Below, piece by piece: positions 34,840-49,787 of a DNA stretch of 64,000 bases (positions are counted from its first letter, which is position 1; each line of letters begins with the position of its first letter). Origin of the DNA: Paralvinella palmiformis (taxonomy: Eukaryota > Annelida > Polychaeta > Terebellida > Alvinellidae); assembly GCA_025642065.1 (NCBI GenBank), contig JAODUP010000056.1, forward strand, positions 294,001 through 358,000, given 5' to 3'. The notes below the pieces were generated by a model. That model was not told the origin of the DNA and did not search any database. It saw only the letters and a list, made by a program, of their open reading frames with translations. The translations under genes and the position numbers were made by a program.

Positions 34840-35729
34840 AACCTCAGTACTTCTAACACACAGGACCCGGAGTTTGTTTTATCTATGACATTGAGTGTTA
34901 CAGCTTAGCAATATAATCACAATTAAATTCGGAATGTCCACATGCTAAATCTAATGGATGACAATACAAAATTCCACTAATTTTTAATGTAATCAACCAA
35001 CAAGAGCAAATTCAATGAATGCAGGTAAAAGAAAAACTCAAATCAAGACATATGTATGGCTTAAAAATGTTTAAAATCAGCAAGTAAAACATCTGTCTAC
35101 AGACTATGGAGAGCAAGTATTGTTGTTCTGCGTCGCTAGACAGCTGTTTGAACAAACTGATCTTGCCTGGACCTTAGTATTATGCATATGGAATTTCAAA
35201 ATCTAGCGATCACACGTATTATCATAACCAAGCGTGCCTCAGTTTTGTCGCATGAAAACAAATCTTATAATGTGCTCACTATAAGATTATAATAAATTTA
35301 CATTGTTCATTCTATTTAAACTATATTAAATTGTTTTCTCAACTCATTATTAACCCTCTTATTTAATAAACTCTTAAAACACTTAATTTCTACATTTATT
35401 TTTAAAACAAATTGGGCTAAACAGACTAAACTTAAAGGAATGTATAATGACAAAGCACCACCTGACACCTGACATATACAGAATATGAGTGTTCTATGTG
35501 AATGAATTATTAATTAATAAAATTTATAATTAATTTAATTAATAAGTACAAATTATAAATATATATAATTCATGAATTAATATCAAAATTATTAAATTTG
35601 TGGTATTCTATGGTGCTGAAATGCTTTGTAAAGTATTGATATCATAATAAGCTTATCGTATGATATTATTTTTGTATTATAATAATACCTGCGTATCACA
35701 AGTTTCGGCAGCACAAACTATTATAAATA

Positions 35730-35765
<36 letters not shown>

Positions 35766-37320
35766 AAGGTAGAACTAGAAGGAGAACCATGATAACTATG
35801 CCTGGTGATTAATTTATATATTGCTAATTGTGTATAGTACCAAAATAAGTGTGTAAAAGAACTGTGGAATTTAATAAATTCCTGATCTTACGTAGTAGAA
35901 AACATCAACTTTACGTTAAAAATACTTAACAAATTAGATAACAAGTTTATTCCCACAAATGGTGTATTTTATCTACAGACAATCTTGTTTTTTGTGTCTT
36001 ACCTTCTTTTCAAAACAGGCATTAAAAATTCCTAGCCAACCCAACCTGGATCACTGGTACTGCGAGCACATGTTTGTTTGTTTACTCGAAATTACTTAGT
36101 TTCTGAAAACGAGGTGCGAAAAAGGCTACGTTAAGGGTACTATGAAACAAACGCTGATAATTGTTTGTTATGTATTAGGCCAATTAAAATGTTATAATTA
36201 TATACTATACTCAGAAATCCAGACAGAAAATGACAATCTAACTCACTGTTTTCGGTCAGCAACAAAGTCAATCATGAATGAACAAATTGATTGTAATATT
36301 CCAATATGGGAATAAAACCCAACCCAGTTCCGTTCAAGGATGAACCACAAACAATAATGCTCTCACCTATCATTTACAAATTTTAGTACGCTAATGTTTA
36401 CAAATTTCCAGTTCTCGGTTTAGCTAGTTCTGGCTCAGTTTTCATTCGGATGTCATTATTGTTATTAACTGAGACAAAGACTCCCATCCCGCTAACTCAC
36501 ACACGGAGGAGCATTCACGATGTTATACAGATCCAGATTTTCTGCATGCTTTCCACATCCGAACCGGGTGAAGGTCGTACAACGAGGTCACCTGTCGTGT
36601 TTCGAAGTACTCTAACACGCTTTGTTCTGGATAGCAGCAACTTAAACCACTGATAAAACAGACGTATGGATAGTAGTAACTTAACTGACAATATTCAATT
36701 ACACTACAAACGGGTAACTTGTTTTATAATAACCAACAACACAGCCGTCTGAATAGCAGCATCTTGCTTTAAATACTCGATCAAACGAACGTCTCGATTA
36801 TCCAGGAAAGATTCTTTCCAATTCTGGATCATACAGTGTCGGATTTCACAACATCAGATTTAAAGACGCCTCTTCTATCACTGTCTATGTACTAAAGCGC
36901 GAAGGATCAACTCTCAGAGCTTCATTATACAAAAATGTACAATTCGCACTGAATGCCTTCTGACGATTAATTAGTGAATTAATTAATTAATTATCTATTT
37001 AATATGGTAGTCTTAATTCGGGATTAAGAATTACCGTCTATATGCTCTTTCATGTTGTAATAGAGAAGATTAGTTATATTTGTTGTCTTTAGGATTAACA
37101 CACAAACACACGCGTGTGTGAGAGAGAGATCGATCCAGCTGTATAGTACTGTTGTGATGTAACATTAGACAATATCCAGATAAACGTTAGTCGAACATCC
37201 ATATTAGGATATGACTTGAAGAGTGTGAGACCTGCTGGTCTCTTTACCTGTAATGGAATGATCGAGACCTACAAGAAGTCTACTGACTTTAATAGTACAG
37301 GCAATAAAATAACTAGACTG

Positions 37321-37363
<43 letters not shown>

Positions 37364-39916
37364 TGTGATTAAGCTTGAAATCATCTAATTCGTTTACAAA
37401 TATCATCAGATTAACTGTTATCTATCTAAACCTGTGCATCGTTTGCTGCAGGATTGGCATACTTAATGTATTTAGCATACTTATTATACTTTGTTTTTTT
37501 ATTTCTTCTAACAGATCTACGGTTACTAACCCCAGTCTTATAGTTATAGGTTCTAGCAAGTTCCTAAATCTGGATTATAACACGTCCTTCAGAACTTCAA
37601 ATCAGAAGCGCCATTTCCTACTTTCCACATCTTGCGGTATGCAGAGTATTTAACTTCCAGATCCAAGGATACATGGATCTCTCGGTCATCACTTTGTAGA
37701 ATTTGTTTATACCTTTACTTCCAGTAAAGTTTTGGCACCAAGAAATGTAATATTATGGCTTCCGGAGTTGGAGAAAACTATCTCGAAACGCATGCCTTAT
37801 GTGTGGCATCTACGCAAAAGAAGTAATTCCGTGCATCGTCTGCTTCACATTACAACTATCGTATGTCAAACATAATATTAATCATTTCGTGATGTTTTAT
37901 TATGTTTTAAAGCCAGACGCAGTGCTAGTCCAGGAAAACACTATGTGTTTAGAACCAATTTATGGTACATGGGGTGGGGGGGGGGGCTGCTTCATTGAGG
38001 CGATAAAAGTGATGTGACCGGGCTAAGAAAAACTATCCTGGTATTTGTAACCTGGTAGTAACAAAGCTCTTTCAGGATGTTTATCAAGACACCCGTTATC
38101 TGACGAGACACAAATCCAGACGCTTCCTGACTGTCTGTCTGTAGATTTTAAAGATGACGTAATCAATCGTGTGACACAAATTTCAGAGAATCTGTCGTTT
38201 TGTAACACCATCCAATAACAAAAACCGCCAACAAGACGGTTAAAAAAATGTCAAGGAACGTGTTATGTTCCACATAATTAACATCCATGCCGACAGCTAA
38301 TTAAAGCATGTGATTATAATTGTGTGTGTCAAGAGAACAAGACTACATAAACTGGATCAGTTGGGAGAGTAATTAAATTATTTTAAAAAAGACTTAAAGG
38401 TGATAGGAATTATTTTCTGAGCCAGCTTCATACATGGAAAGCATACACGTACAAATAAATTAAAATCAATGTCTTTTGTAAAATCTCCCATTTAAAAGTA
38501 TATTATTTTCTGTATTTCTGAGTAAATCTGGAGACTTGTGAAATATCATTATGGTTTCTAGTTTATTCGGTAGGGCGTTTCAGTGACGTCATCGGAGTCT
38601 AAAGCAAAAATAAACTCCATACACTTTTTGTGGTCAGATTCTGAATATTAACATTCCTATATTTCAGTAAGGTTTCCACTCTCTTGGTCCATCATTTTAT
38701 CATCCCATTGATAATTAAAGATAACGTTTAAATAAAAAAATATCTTGCCGATATAAGTAAGTTTGATATTTCTTTTGCACTCTGAGCTCTTTTCTTGTAA
38801 TTATCATGAGCTAGTATACACTAAATATAATAGCGATTTATTGAGATTCCAAAATATGCCTATTCCAGAACTGACATAGGTGGGGAAGGTTTTGCTCTGT
38901 GCTCTTTTTCTTGTAACTCTCACGCGTATACACTAAAACTGAGTAGACTGAACGTTATAATAACTATTTATTAAGATTAATCCAATTGAGTTTAGCCTTT
39001 TTTATTGTATACAGTTGTAAAAACACGATCGTCATAGTTTAGTAATGAAATCCGAGTTTCACAGTCTCTTTGATTCCACCCAAAATCTCACAAGTGCGCG
39101 AGATACATTTTAAGCAGACGAAGACCAGGATACAATATGGTCTTTTAACAGTAAACGATCCACGAAATGACACTAATTTAAGTGGACATCAGCATGAGAT
39201 TTTATTTGACATAAGTATATATCAATTTCAAAATCATTTTCCGCGACCTGTAAGAAAGGGAATTTCCACACCCCCATGTATTGCATAATATCATACCAGT
39301 TCCGGTTCTCAGCTCACAGTGTGTTTATGGTGTTCAGTTAGACAGACATAAAAGATGCTACCATCACTTCTGAGACTGATACTTTTGTACGGAGTAATAT
39401 TTGTTAACTCCAAAATTTACTGTAGCCTGAACTAGAAACATTTGTTTAAATATGTGTTTGGAACACGTGCCATGTTGCACTGTCCAGTGAATCTAGTCCT
39501 GTTAAATCATACATTAACTGGGTCACTAGAACTAAGGCAAAAATTATATAAAGCATGCTTTCTGCACGAAAATGATTATTTAAATTTATACAACAAACTT
39601 TTTATTGTATATTATCCAGCTATATTATGAGTTCCCTTTTAAACCGCTTTAGCAATCCAGAGAGGGAGAGAGAGAGAGAGAGAGAGAGAGCAAGAAAGCA
39701 ATGTGATTACCCCCAAAAGGCGTGCGGGACAGTCTCCAAACTGTTTACAACCAACTCCTATATGGATTGTGTATTTATTATTGCTCTTTGTGGAACAGTT
39801 TACCTTTTTAAAGAAACACCGTAATTATTTCTCCATGGTAAATACCGTGGATCAATTATAACCATGTTTTATGTAACTTTTCTTTTCACTTCATGTATGG
39901 GAAATTCATAGAATCT

Positions 39917-39955
<39 letters not shown>

Positions 39956-42900
39956 CAGCCGAGTACACAACATCTCAACTTGAATCGTCAGACAACAGGT
40001 CTTACACCCAATGACCCATAGTGTTTTGTCATACCTGCAATCTGTTTGTCAGCCAGTAGGTGGTTAATTATGGGTGATCAACATAATATTTGCTATTGCA
40101 AGGAGAAAGCATACATGAGTGAACACGTAACGTTAACAGTTAGACAAACCGAATTAAATAATGTCAAAATAATGATTATTTGTGGAGTATTGGCTGACCG
40201 ACGGGAAAATTTTTGTAATGTCTGACATCATAATATTTTGTCCGACACTATATTACTATTATTATTATTATTTCCCTAACTCTTTTACCAAAAAAAATAC
40301 GAAACACATATTAAGGAAGTTTAACAAATGATTACAGAGTGAACATCGAAAATATTTTAAGTCACCATGGCCTAATATAGTTTCTACTGTGTATTGTTCA
40401 TCAACGAGGTGAACGTTTGATACAAAGAAAAGTATTAAGAGTTTCGAGCTTAACAAGTTCTTAGTCTTGTTATCACTACAAATGGAAAGAAAGGTGAACC
40501 TAACACATCTGCCATTAGAAAGCAACTGAATAAATCATGAAAAATATTGATAACTTATCTATTACTCATACAGATAACGACCAATCTGCTACGGAAACGT
40601 TGTGGATCAGTAAGTACAGAGACGAGATGTACCGTGATAAAGTCCGGTTTTCTTAGTTCAGCCTCCACAAACTCAATTGTATATGGATACATATTAGATA
40701 ACTAAATAACAGTATAGACGAAGAAATTGTATAGGGCCCACGTTGATCTGTAGGATACCAACAGAGCTCAAGGAAATACATGTACACATGTTGGGACTGT
40801 GAAATAGATTTGTCTCGGTACGAGTCACCCCAATCCCGCCCAAGCCTGAAAGGGGAGTTTTAGCCATATCACACCAAAAACAGCGCCATGTCACGTGGCA
40901 TGTGGATTCTTTTTGTACAATACCAACAGAAAATTATCACACACTTCCTTCTACGACATATAGCAATTATATTTCCAAGCATCATAACGTATCACTTACG
41001 TCAGAGACCATCTTCAGACAAATTGCATTGGTTTATTTATCAAAGGCTAAGTAACCTTAATGCATGGATTTCTACAATTTTATACTGCTTTTTTAACTTT
41101 CTTAAGATGGCGTAGCAATATCGAAATTTATACGGGCGAGTGCATGATAGCTTTATCTCAGCACTGCTTTCATAATCATGGGAAGTCATTTGTAAAGTGC
41201 GAGAATATATGCACGTGCCGTCTTTATTCATGCCAAGTGGGTTTATCCAAGCACTAATGCCCAAAAAGCACATGACATAAAATTTCACTCGCTGCTTTGT
41301 TTATGGTGTGAAATAAGAAACGCAAATATTATAATAACAGTCCGTGAACTTGAACTATAAATCTACGATCTATTTTCTGACAAAAATAACTCATAACATC
41401 ATAATAAAATCCAGTAAATTGTGGGAATATTTCTTACCTAGATCTTGAATAAATCAATCCAGTTGAGAATATAAAATATATTAAAAATAACACCATCGTT
41501 TAAGAAATGGCATTTTCGTCTGCTACTGTTAGCAAAAAGTCCGTTTCAAAGTTTTTAGGCCATATTGTTTACAGCCTTAGTTTCGCTGATTTGTTTTTGC
41601 CGCTTTTTGCATTATTAGTTAAAAATAATAAAAACTATAAGAATTAAATAAAATTACACAATTACATAGAACAATAGCTTAAATGGCCGAAACAAATTAA
41701 AGTGTCAGTCTTAGGGAGATAGTACTACTTTTGTGGGTAGTAATTTGGATTGCTAGAAGTGACCAATCCGGCGGCATGGGTTTTTCCAAAAACTTTTCAC
41801 TGGATGGTGAAAACGCAACTACTTAAATATTGTTATAATTTATGAGTGTGAGAAATAATTATCGGGAATGCAATCAGATATTGTTGATGGTGTTTATTAA
41901 TATATATAATCTAGCTATAGATAACGTGTCAAAATTCGTAGAGATAGAATTTGCGGATAAATAATTACTAAATTCAGTAAGAATAGCTATATCAGTGTAT
42001 TATGAACACGTTATGATGTCAGTAGCGCGCGTGTGTCCACACACAGAGAGAGAGAGAGAGCGTGTATGTGTAATAAATACAAAAAAGTTCTGGTGGTGTG
42101 TGCATATAATTTAGTCTATTTCTCTAATCAAACTAAATAAATTGATCTTGACGTACACACCAAGAATAGTCACCTTAGTCTGAACATATTATCTACCCCG
42201 TTCCTTATACTGTGAATGGGTTTAGTCTTTGCGCGTTGTTGTGGAGGGAATTAAATGAATAAACCTAAGAATAGTTTAATTCAATGGTACGCCTTACTAT
42301 GGTCTAAAGGTTTGGATTGAACTACACGGGACATATTATTATTTTCAGCTGCTAGTTTTTACTTGCATATTGCACTTACTCAAACAGTGTGAGTACACAA
42401 AAATATCAGTAGGATGGCAAGACTCGAACCGAGATCCGTCTTGAATCATCCCCTGACACGTAAAATCATACAATCTCTCTCCACACGTGTTAAATAAGTT
42501 AACTTTGATGTGTTTTTTGCGATTTTCGACGTCAGGTAGAGTTGTTACATTATTGGACTAATTACCTGTTATCGTTTCTATTACTTACAGGTTAACATGA
42601 ACGGCATGTTGTCATTCGGGACTAATATAGAGTTATATAGAGCTGACTTAGTACTACCTATAGGACACAGAGTGATCGCACCATTCTTAGCTGATGTAGA
42701 TATACGTCTGTCAGGCGACGTCTACTATAGGTGAGTGAGTGAGTGAGTGAGTGAGTCGGTCGGTCGGTCGGTCGGTCGGTCGGTCGGTCGGTCGGTCGGT
42801 CGGTCGGTCGGTCAGTGGATAAGTGGGTGCATGGCTAGGTGGATGTGTGTGTAGGTGGTTAGTTGGTTGGCTGGATAGTTGGGTATTATTACTGGAAGAC

Positions 42901-43256
42901 ACCATAGAAAAATAGCTTCATTAAACCTACTGTGTAGTATAAACATTTAACATAAATCTATACATATCATGTTGTTATTCGCAGAGAAACAAGAGATCCG
43001 TCACTCTTAGATATGGCAGCCAGAGAAATCCACCCAAATTTTCCACGACGTAGGAATTTCCGACCGAAAAGTCTATTTATTGCCACCTGGGATCACGTCG
43101 GTTATTTCAACAAACAGTATGATCGCGTAAGATATAATATCATACGTATAAGAAATGAAATACATGCACATTATCAGCACTAGTTCATCTTCACCAATTG
43201 CTAACACACACATACACACACACACACACACACAGACAGAGAGAGAGAGAGAGAGA

Positions 43257-43297
<41 letters not shown>

Positions 43298-44016
43298 ATC
43301 AATTACGTAGTCAGATCCGAGTGATGTAAGCCGTTTTAATTGATCCTATCACAGACAGACACGTTCCAAGTTGTTATCGCCTCCGATGGTGTAGACTCGT
43401 TTGTGATGTTTCTGTATCCGGAGATCTCCTGGATCAGGGGACAAGGTAAAGGTGCTCCCGTAGTCCAGGATGTGCCAGCTCAGGCTGGATTTGATGCTGG
43501 AGATAACATACGTCATTATGTACTACCGGGATCTGGAAATGAGTATATCCGGGAACTCTCAAAGTACGAAAGGAACGATTTTGTTTATTTGTTCATCCGG
43601 TTGTCTGTTTATTTATACCTCAGTGACTGACTGACTGACTGACTGACTGGCTGACTGACTGACATACTCACTCATTCATTCATTCCCTCTTTCGGTGCTC
43701 ATTCACTCAATCTCTTTGATTGCGTTCATCCCCTTTTCTTTGTCTCCAAATCCGCCTTTTCATATCCCAATGTTTGTTAAGGACAAGTAATGCTGGTGTA
43801 CCGGGAGTGTGGATGTTCAGGATCGGAACTCTGTATGGCGAGAACATAGAGACACCTGGTGATCATAGTGACTTAGGGCTAGTGGCTGATGGTACGCATA
43901 TACTGATTTATGTGTATTGTTTGTTTGTGTATAATGCGTCCACGTACATGAATAGTCTAAGAATAATAAATTATGTTTAGCAGGCAAGGTGGGATGACGC
44001 ATTTTTAATTTCAGAA

Positions 44017-44056
<40 letters not shown>

Positions 44057-45515
44057 TCAGGTTTGTGTATGTTTATATATGCATAGATTTATGTATGTGT
44101 ATATGTATTTACAGATCTATAAATAAACGGAAATATAGGTGTTTTTTATGAATATTTAGGTTTTAATAAATGTATTCTTTAAATATTTGCACAATCTTTG
44201 ATAATTATTTGTTCTATATTATTATTCTGAGAAAGCCATACATAATGTATGTATCTGTATGTATGCCCCATATGCACAGTTTTCCTTATATTGAGTAACA
44301 ATTTAGTAATATTAAATTAAATGCTCGTGTTGTTTAGTTCCTGATTTAAAACCTCCATTACATTTTAGTTTCTTATCACAACAAAATGTGTCATCTATAA
44401 AAAGTATATATTTATTTGTTTTATTAATTCGTTTATATGCTTGCTAAATCATTTATAAAGAGAAGAAATATTTTGAGCCCTTGTAAACATTTTAGTTCAT
44501 CTAAGACACCTACTGTATGTAACTTATTATATTTGTTCTTGAGAGATAACCTTTTAATGATGAATATCATAACATCATAATTTGGAAATTTAAGTATTAT
44601 GATGTATTTTGTCAAATGCGTTTTCTAAGTCAATAAAAACTCATTCAGTTTTCAAATTCCCAATACAGTCCTATGTCAGTTCCATTAATGCTAAAAAGGT
44701 TGGATGATTTTCACTGAAACCTTTGTATATAAATAATCTCAATTAAAATGCTGTATGAATGATATGTATGTATGATAAAATAATATGGTGTTTTGATAAA
44801 CTCCCTGAATAAAGATTAATCTTTTAAAATTGTTTATTTTGTGGATGGAAGTCTGTGCATGGATTTTAAACCATGTCAATGTGCCATGAATAAAAAATAA
44901 ACGTTTCCATTACCGTGTATTTGTATGGAAATTATGATTATTTTTTGCTGATGCAAGTTAGATTGAAAACTACACACAAATGTTTTTAAAAGGAGATAAT
45001 TAGCTGATAGGTATTACTACAAATCGGTCTGCTTTGGTGAATCAACTATCTGAAATGTCGGTTAATTAAACCGTGTATTAAGAATCTTAAATTTGGAATT
45101 GTAATTGATAAATTTGATGTGGAATTAGAATTGGGATTGATCAAATGGAATTGACCCATGTCAGATTAAGATATGAACTAATTAATTGTTTGTCTCTTCA
45201 TTACAGAAGTACCATCATCCTGTGCTGCTGGAGGAGAGAGACTTTGTAATATTAATGGCCAATGTGTTGACTATTCTGATGGTTACTGCTGTGAATGCCA
45301 GAAACCTTATATAGGAAACGGAATTAACTGTATACAACCGGGTAATGGCGCGCGCGCGCGCACACACACAAACACACTCACACACACATACACACATAAA
45401 CGCGCACATGCATACATGCACACACACATACACATACATACACATATGCGTGCACACGCATAAATATATACATATATATATATACATGCATGCACACACA
45501 CACACGCACACTCTC

Positions 45516-45559
<44 letters not shown>

Positions 45560-48500
45560 ATTCTCTCTAACCATCATAATCATAATACAAGAAATTATTT
45601 CCATTCTTAAAAAATAAGCAATTCTCACCGATCTTCTTCCTTGTAATCCAGAGATCCAGATGAGGGTTAATGGCAGAGTGACCGGCACTATTAACGGGAT
45701 CAGACTGGAAGAGGCTAACCTTCACGCTTTCCTCATGTTCAAGGACGGTCGTGTTTACATCGCCATCAGCAAGGTGTCGCCGCAGTTGGGTTATTCCATG
45801 CAGGGATTGCACGCGTTTGCTGGAGGTCTCGGCTGGCTGCTGGCAATACCGACGTTACAGACCGCTAAAAATGGCTACCAAGTTACAGGTGACAACGATG
45901 TTTTGTAATGTGACTTATATGCATACACGTTAAGTTTCCGAAATGCCAATGTGGGAGATTTATACCTAAATCAGAGGGTCTCGGAAAAATCTGGTTTTAT
46001 ACCTAATTAAGAGGGTTTCGGGGATTTATACATAAATCGGGTAGTCTAAAGGAACAAAATACTTTCCATGACTGTGAATACCACATTTTATTAACACTGA
46101 ACACAAACCGTTTTCAAAAAATTGATCTCACATTTAGCAAACCGTACCAATCATCACAAAAGAAGTGTTCATGTTAGTGTCACACACCTTCACCTGACCT
46201 GACACACAGCTTCACTGGTGTTCCTTCACATACCAGTAGTCCCATTTCGCTACCGTTGGCTATATTTTCGTTGAACATGTGAGAGACCGGTTCTCCTGTC
46301 CGGGAGTGCGGGAGTATCCCGCCGAATGCGGAAGACTGAACATGTATTCCTTTATGGTACCTCCAGTGCTCCAGAAGACTATTATTAATGTTTTTCTTCT
46401 GATTATAATATTTATTATCTCAAATGAAATGCCTCCTATCAGATTTATTAGCGGTTGCTGTTCTGTGCTCTGTGAATGAGTGCTAGGATATGACGTCAGC
46501 AAGTTGATTCCGGTGATCCTGAAAGCTGTCTGTTCGCCTACTATCCAGACTTAACCTGTTAACCACAGTATATACGTTAAAAAATTATTAGATATAATGG
46601 CATCAAATAATATGGATGTAGGGATTGAAAGATGTATTTATGAGCATGAGAAACCAGACTCTCCAAATATCAAACCAACGAATTGCTACCAAATGGAAAG
46701 TTTTAAGCGTGTATAGTCATATTCATTCGAAAGTAATGCTTTCCGTTATTGTTCCATTTATTATTGGTGCAATCCAAAGTTTGCACTTCACTATACTATA
46801 TTATTCAGTGCATCGTTGGTAAGTACATTTAATTTACCCACAATTCATCGCCTACTTCTGACCATTGCCAGAGAGATGGAGAGTGCACAGCTCTCGGAAT
46901 CAACTTGCTGACGTCACACAAGATCCGGACGAGGAAGAAGGCAACATGGCGGAGTTAAATTTCTGTCTTAGTGCAATCAGACGTAAAATATCTCTCTTGT
47001 TATAGCACTTGTATGAAAATTTACACATAAGTAATATTCTAGATTATAATTGTCCATAATATTTTAACCGCTGGAGGTACCATTTACTGAAGTTTATTGA
47101 ATACCGAAATAATAAGAAAAAATTATAGTCCAATAACACATTCTTATACATGTATTTCTGAAGTAAAATGAGCAAAAATACACAACAGCGGAAACAATAA
47201 TTATGATGTTTTTATACGTTTAAATATGTAAGAACTGTTGCTTAACTTTTGGCCACGAGTATATTATTTATTGATTACAAACTACATCTGCCTATGAAAG
47301 TAACTCAATATTATCAAAATATACTGGTAGTAATACTTGGCGGCAGACTTAGTGTTGTTATTGTACTTTTAACACCAGATAACACTTAGTTGATTTAGTA
47401 ACACCTGGTTTGAAATGGTTATCATGTAATTATTCTTGAAAATTATATGGGAGAAATGTGTTAATAGTGGCCAGAATTGTTTGGAAAGGGATACAATTTG
47501 TCCGTATTCATTAATTTTGATAAAATCTATTTTGTGAATGCTCATATCAGTTTTAGCAAACATGTGGCAAAAGAGACTCTGACCCGGAAGATTTAGTTTT
47601 ACCTCAATATATATATTTATTTATTTAATTAAAATATAGGCGGAGACTTCAACAGAACAGCCATAATTCGCTTTGTGGACAGCGGAGAGACCATTAGTCT
47701 GGAGCAGACGTACAAAGGTCAAAATGCGGAAGGTCACATGGATATGCACTCCGTCATCAATGGGAATATACCAGTCATTGAAAAGGGGTCACAAGTGGTC
47801 ATTCCGGATTATAAGGATGAGTATAGAAGGACTCGACCAGGTAAGCATTCATTGAGAAAGGGAGAGCTTGAGTTGAAAAAAAATTGTTCTGTCGGCATAA
47901 TATCGAATAATCTTTCCGGATTTGTGGGAAAGCGAGGCATACAGCTGCAGTTCCTCCATCAACTGGAGCTCAAAAGTCACTCATGGTCGTTTTCCTAGAG
48001 CAATTTATTCATCATTGTCTCAAAGACGAGAACGATGCATGTCAGAACAAAGTTAGTTACATAAAAAAGTCCATTTACTGTGGACCCAAATTGGTGTGTT
48101 TAGCGCAGTTCCTGAAGAGAATACAGAGCCGTGCAATCTGACCAATGACACGATCTCGAAAAAAGAAACACATAACACCGAATATATAGTATAGCTTCTT
48201 CGTATCATACATTTCAAGTACTGATTGAAACAGCGCCAATACATGTTACAAATCTCGAATAGATGTGCAAACGGTGGGACTCTTAGCACCAGAATCTGTA
48301 TTTTTTTAAAACTACTGCCCAACAATACCACAGTATGACGGCTAAGAGACTCAATCAGGCATCAGCTGAGATAGATTAGACTGAGCTTATAGGTCAAGAT
48401 TTATAAATAATCGTCCAATGGTTCTCGTAGACTTGATGAAAACCTGTTCTTCATTGACCCCGCAGGTACTACGCACCATCATCATTCCCAGACCTAATGA

Positions 48501-49728
48501 AGTGATTTTGTTTTCTCTAGGTGAGATCAAGTCATTCTCGACTCACACATTTACCGTTGACGACAAGGCCATCCATTTTACCGTCGACCAGACATTACAT
48601 TACGAAGAGTGTACACACAGGCCACCTAACGGTGAAACTGTCCAGAGGCTGGCAGTGTCAAGGACGTTTATACACTTCGATGACAACGAACAGCAGATTG
48701 TCCGCTATGCTCAGTCTAACCGTCTGGCTACCATAGTCGGTAAGTGTGTGTGTATGTGTGCGTGTAGGAAGTGAGTGACATAAATTTGTAAAACATAGAA
48801 AGAATTATCGACGTAGAGAGATATAGCTACATAGAACATACAATGGACCCCTGCACGGGTTGGGTTGACCCGTTCGGGTTAACCCAACCCGCACCTGCGG
48901 GCCCTTCTTCTTCGGGTCAGGGCTTTGGCTTGGGTTTAAGTCTTGTGGGTTCGGTTGGGTTCGGCTTGTGGGTTCAGTTGGCTATGGGTTGCTTGAAAAA
49001 ATATGGGTTTTATTTATTTTTAATCCAAAAATATGCGTATCTATCTGCCGTTATTCCGCCGCCGCCAATGCCTACGCAATATGAATGCCATGCATTGCCA
49101 TATAAATTACCCCGTCTCCACTGAATTGATTAAAAAACCGTAAAACACTCTGGCAGTGACCACCCTCAGGGTATTTCGGCTACATCTTTCCCTAGTGCTC
49201 CCATGTGAGTGGTGCCCTCCCACTCCAACATAGATGCTGTGGTGATTAAGCGACAGCCTGGGGATTCTCCCCGAATTTCAAGCGGGCAAACAAGTCAGGT
49301 CGCACTACCTTCTTTTATTGCTGATACATGCTGCGTGACATTTGTTACTATTGGATATTACTAGATATTGTGCTTTATTGAAGACATTTATTGTATTCTA
49401 ACTGATTGGAGGTACTCTTATGTTTTGAATTAACGTGATTTTATCTCAACTACTGCTACTGATAACCATGGCTGCTGCCAAGCTTACGGCTAGCTAACTA
49501 AATAGTCGCTGTAGGATACCAGAGGATTTTATCTTAATAACAAGAATTTTTCGTGTTCGGACTCCATTCTTGTGGGTTGGGTTGGGTATGGGTTCAATAT
49601 AATTTTTAGTATGGATTTAGTATGCAGGACTCTAGCAGGACTCTAACACACGCGCGCACACCCACGCACACACACACGCACACAAACCCCTACATACACC
49701 ACCACACATACACACACACACAACATAA

Positions 49729-49787
<59 letters not shown>

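Larger units (their letters stand above)
28877..42590. other. Nidogen intron 1 (13.7 kb)
   Basis: The first intron is far longer than the others. No exon is needed inside it, because exons 1 and 2 join in phase 0 with NIDO continuity. It contains two long hairpins (30347-30411 and 33542-33612), a (TA)n tract (31148-31183), SINE copies (31893-32065 and 32519-32580), repeat D with an (ATCT)n tail (34634-34838), further microsatellites (33186-33231, 35731-35762, 37320-37368, 39663-39690) and several G-runs of 8-10 bases near 29040-29165, 30106 and 37975. I see no gene in it. Confidence 0.6.
42591..43891 (+). other. NID: Nidogen NIDO (G1) domain exons 2-5
   Basis: Exons 42591-42730, 42985-43126, 43355-43563 and 43782-43891 join in phase. 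Conserved NIDO features are [54 protein letters not shown] and GVWMFRIG. The expected Trp of the 'APFWADVD' motif is Leu here. NIDO is the N-terminal globule of nidogen, also found in mucin-4, alpha-tectorin and similar extracellular proteins. Confidence 0.9.

Noticed and set aside
42412..42490. Another tRNA-derived SINE on the minus strand (B-box-like 'ggttcgagtcttg')
   Set aside because: Only the B box is convincing. There is no shared body with the other families, so I did not list it.
48847..48990. Interstitial telomere repeat
   Set aside because: The GGGTT words are irregular and do not form (TTAGGG)n. They better fit transposon sub-termini.
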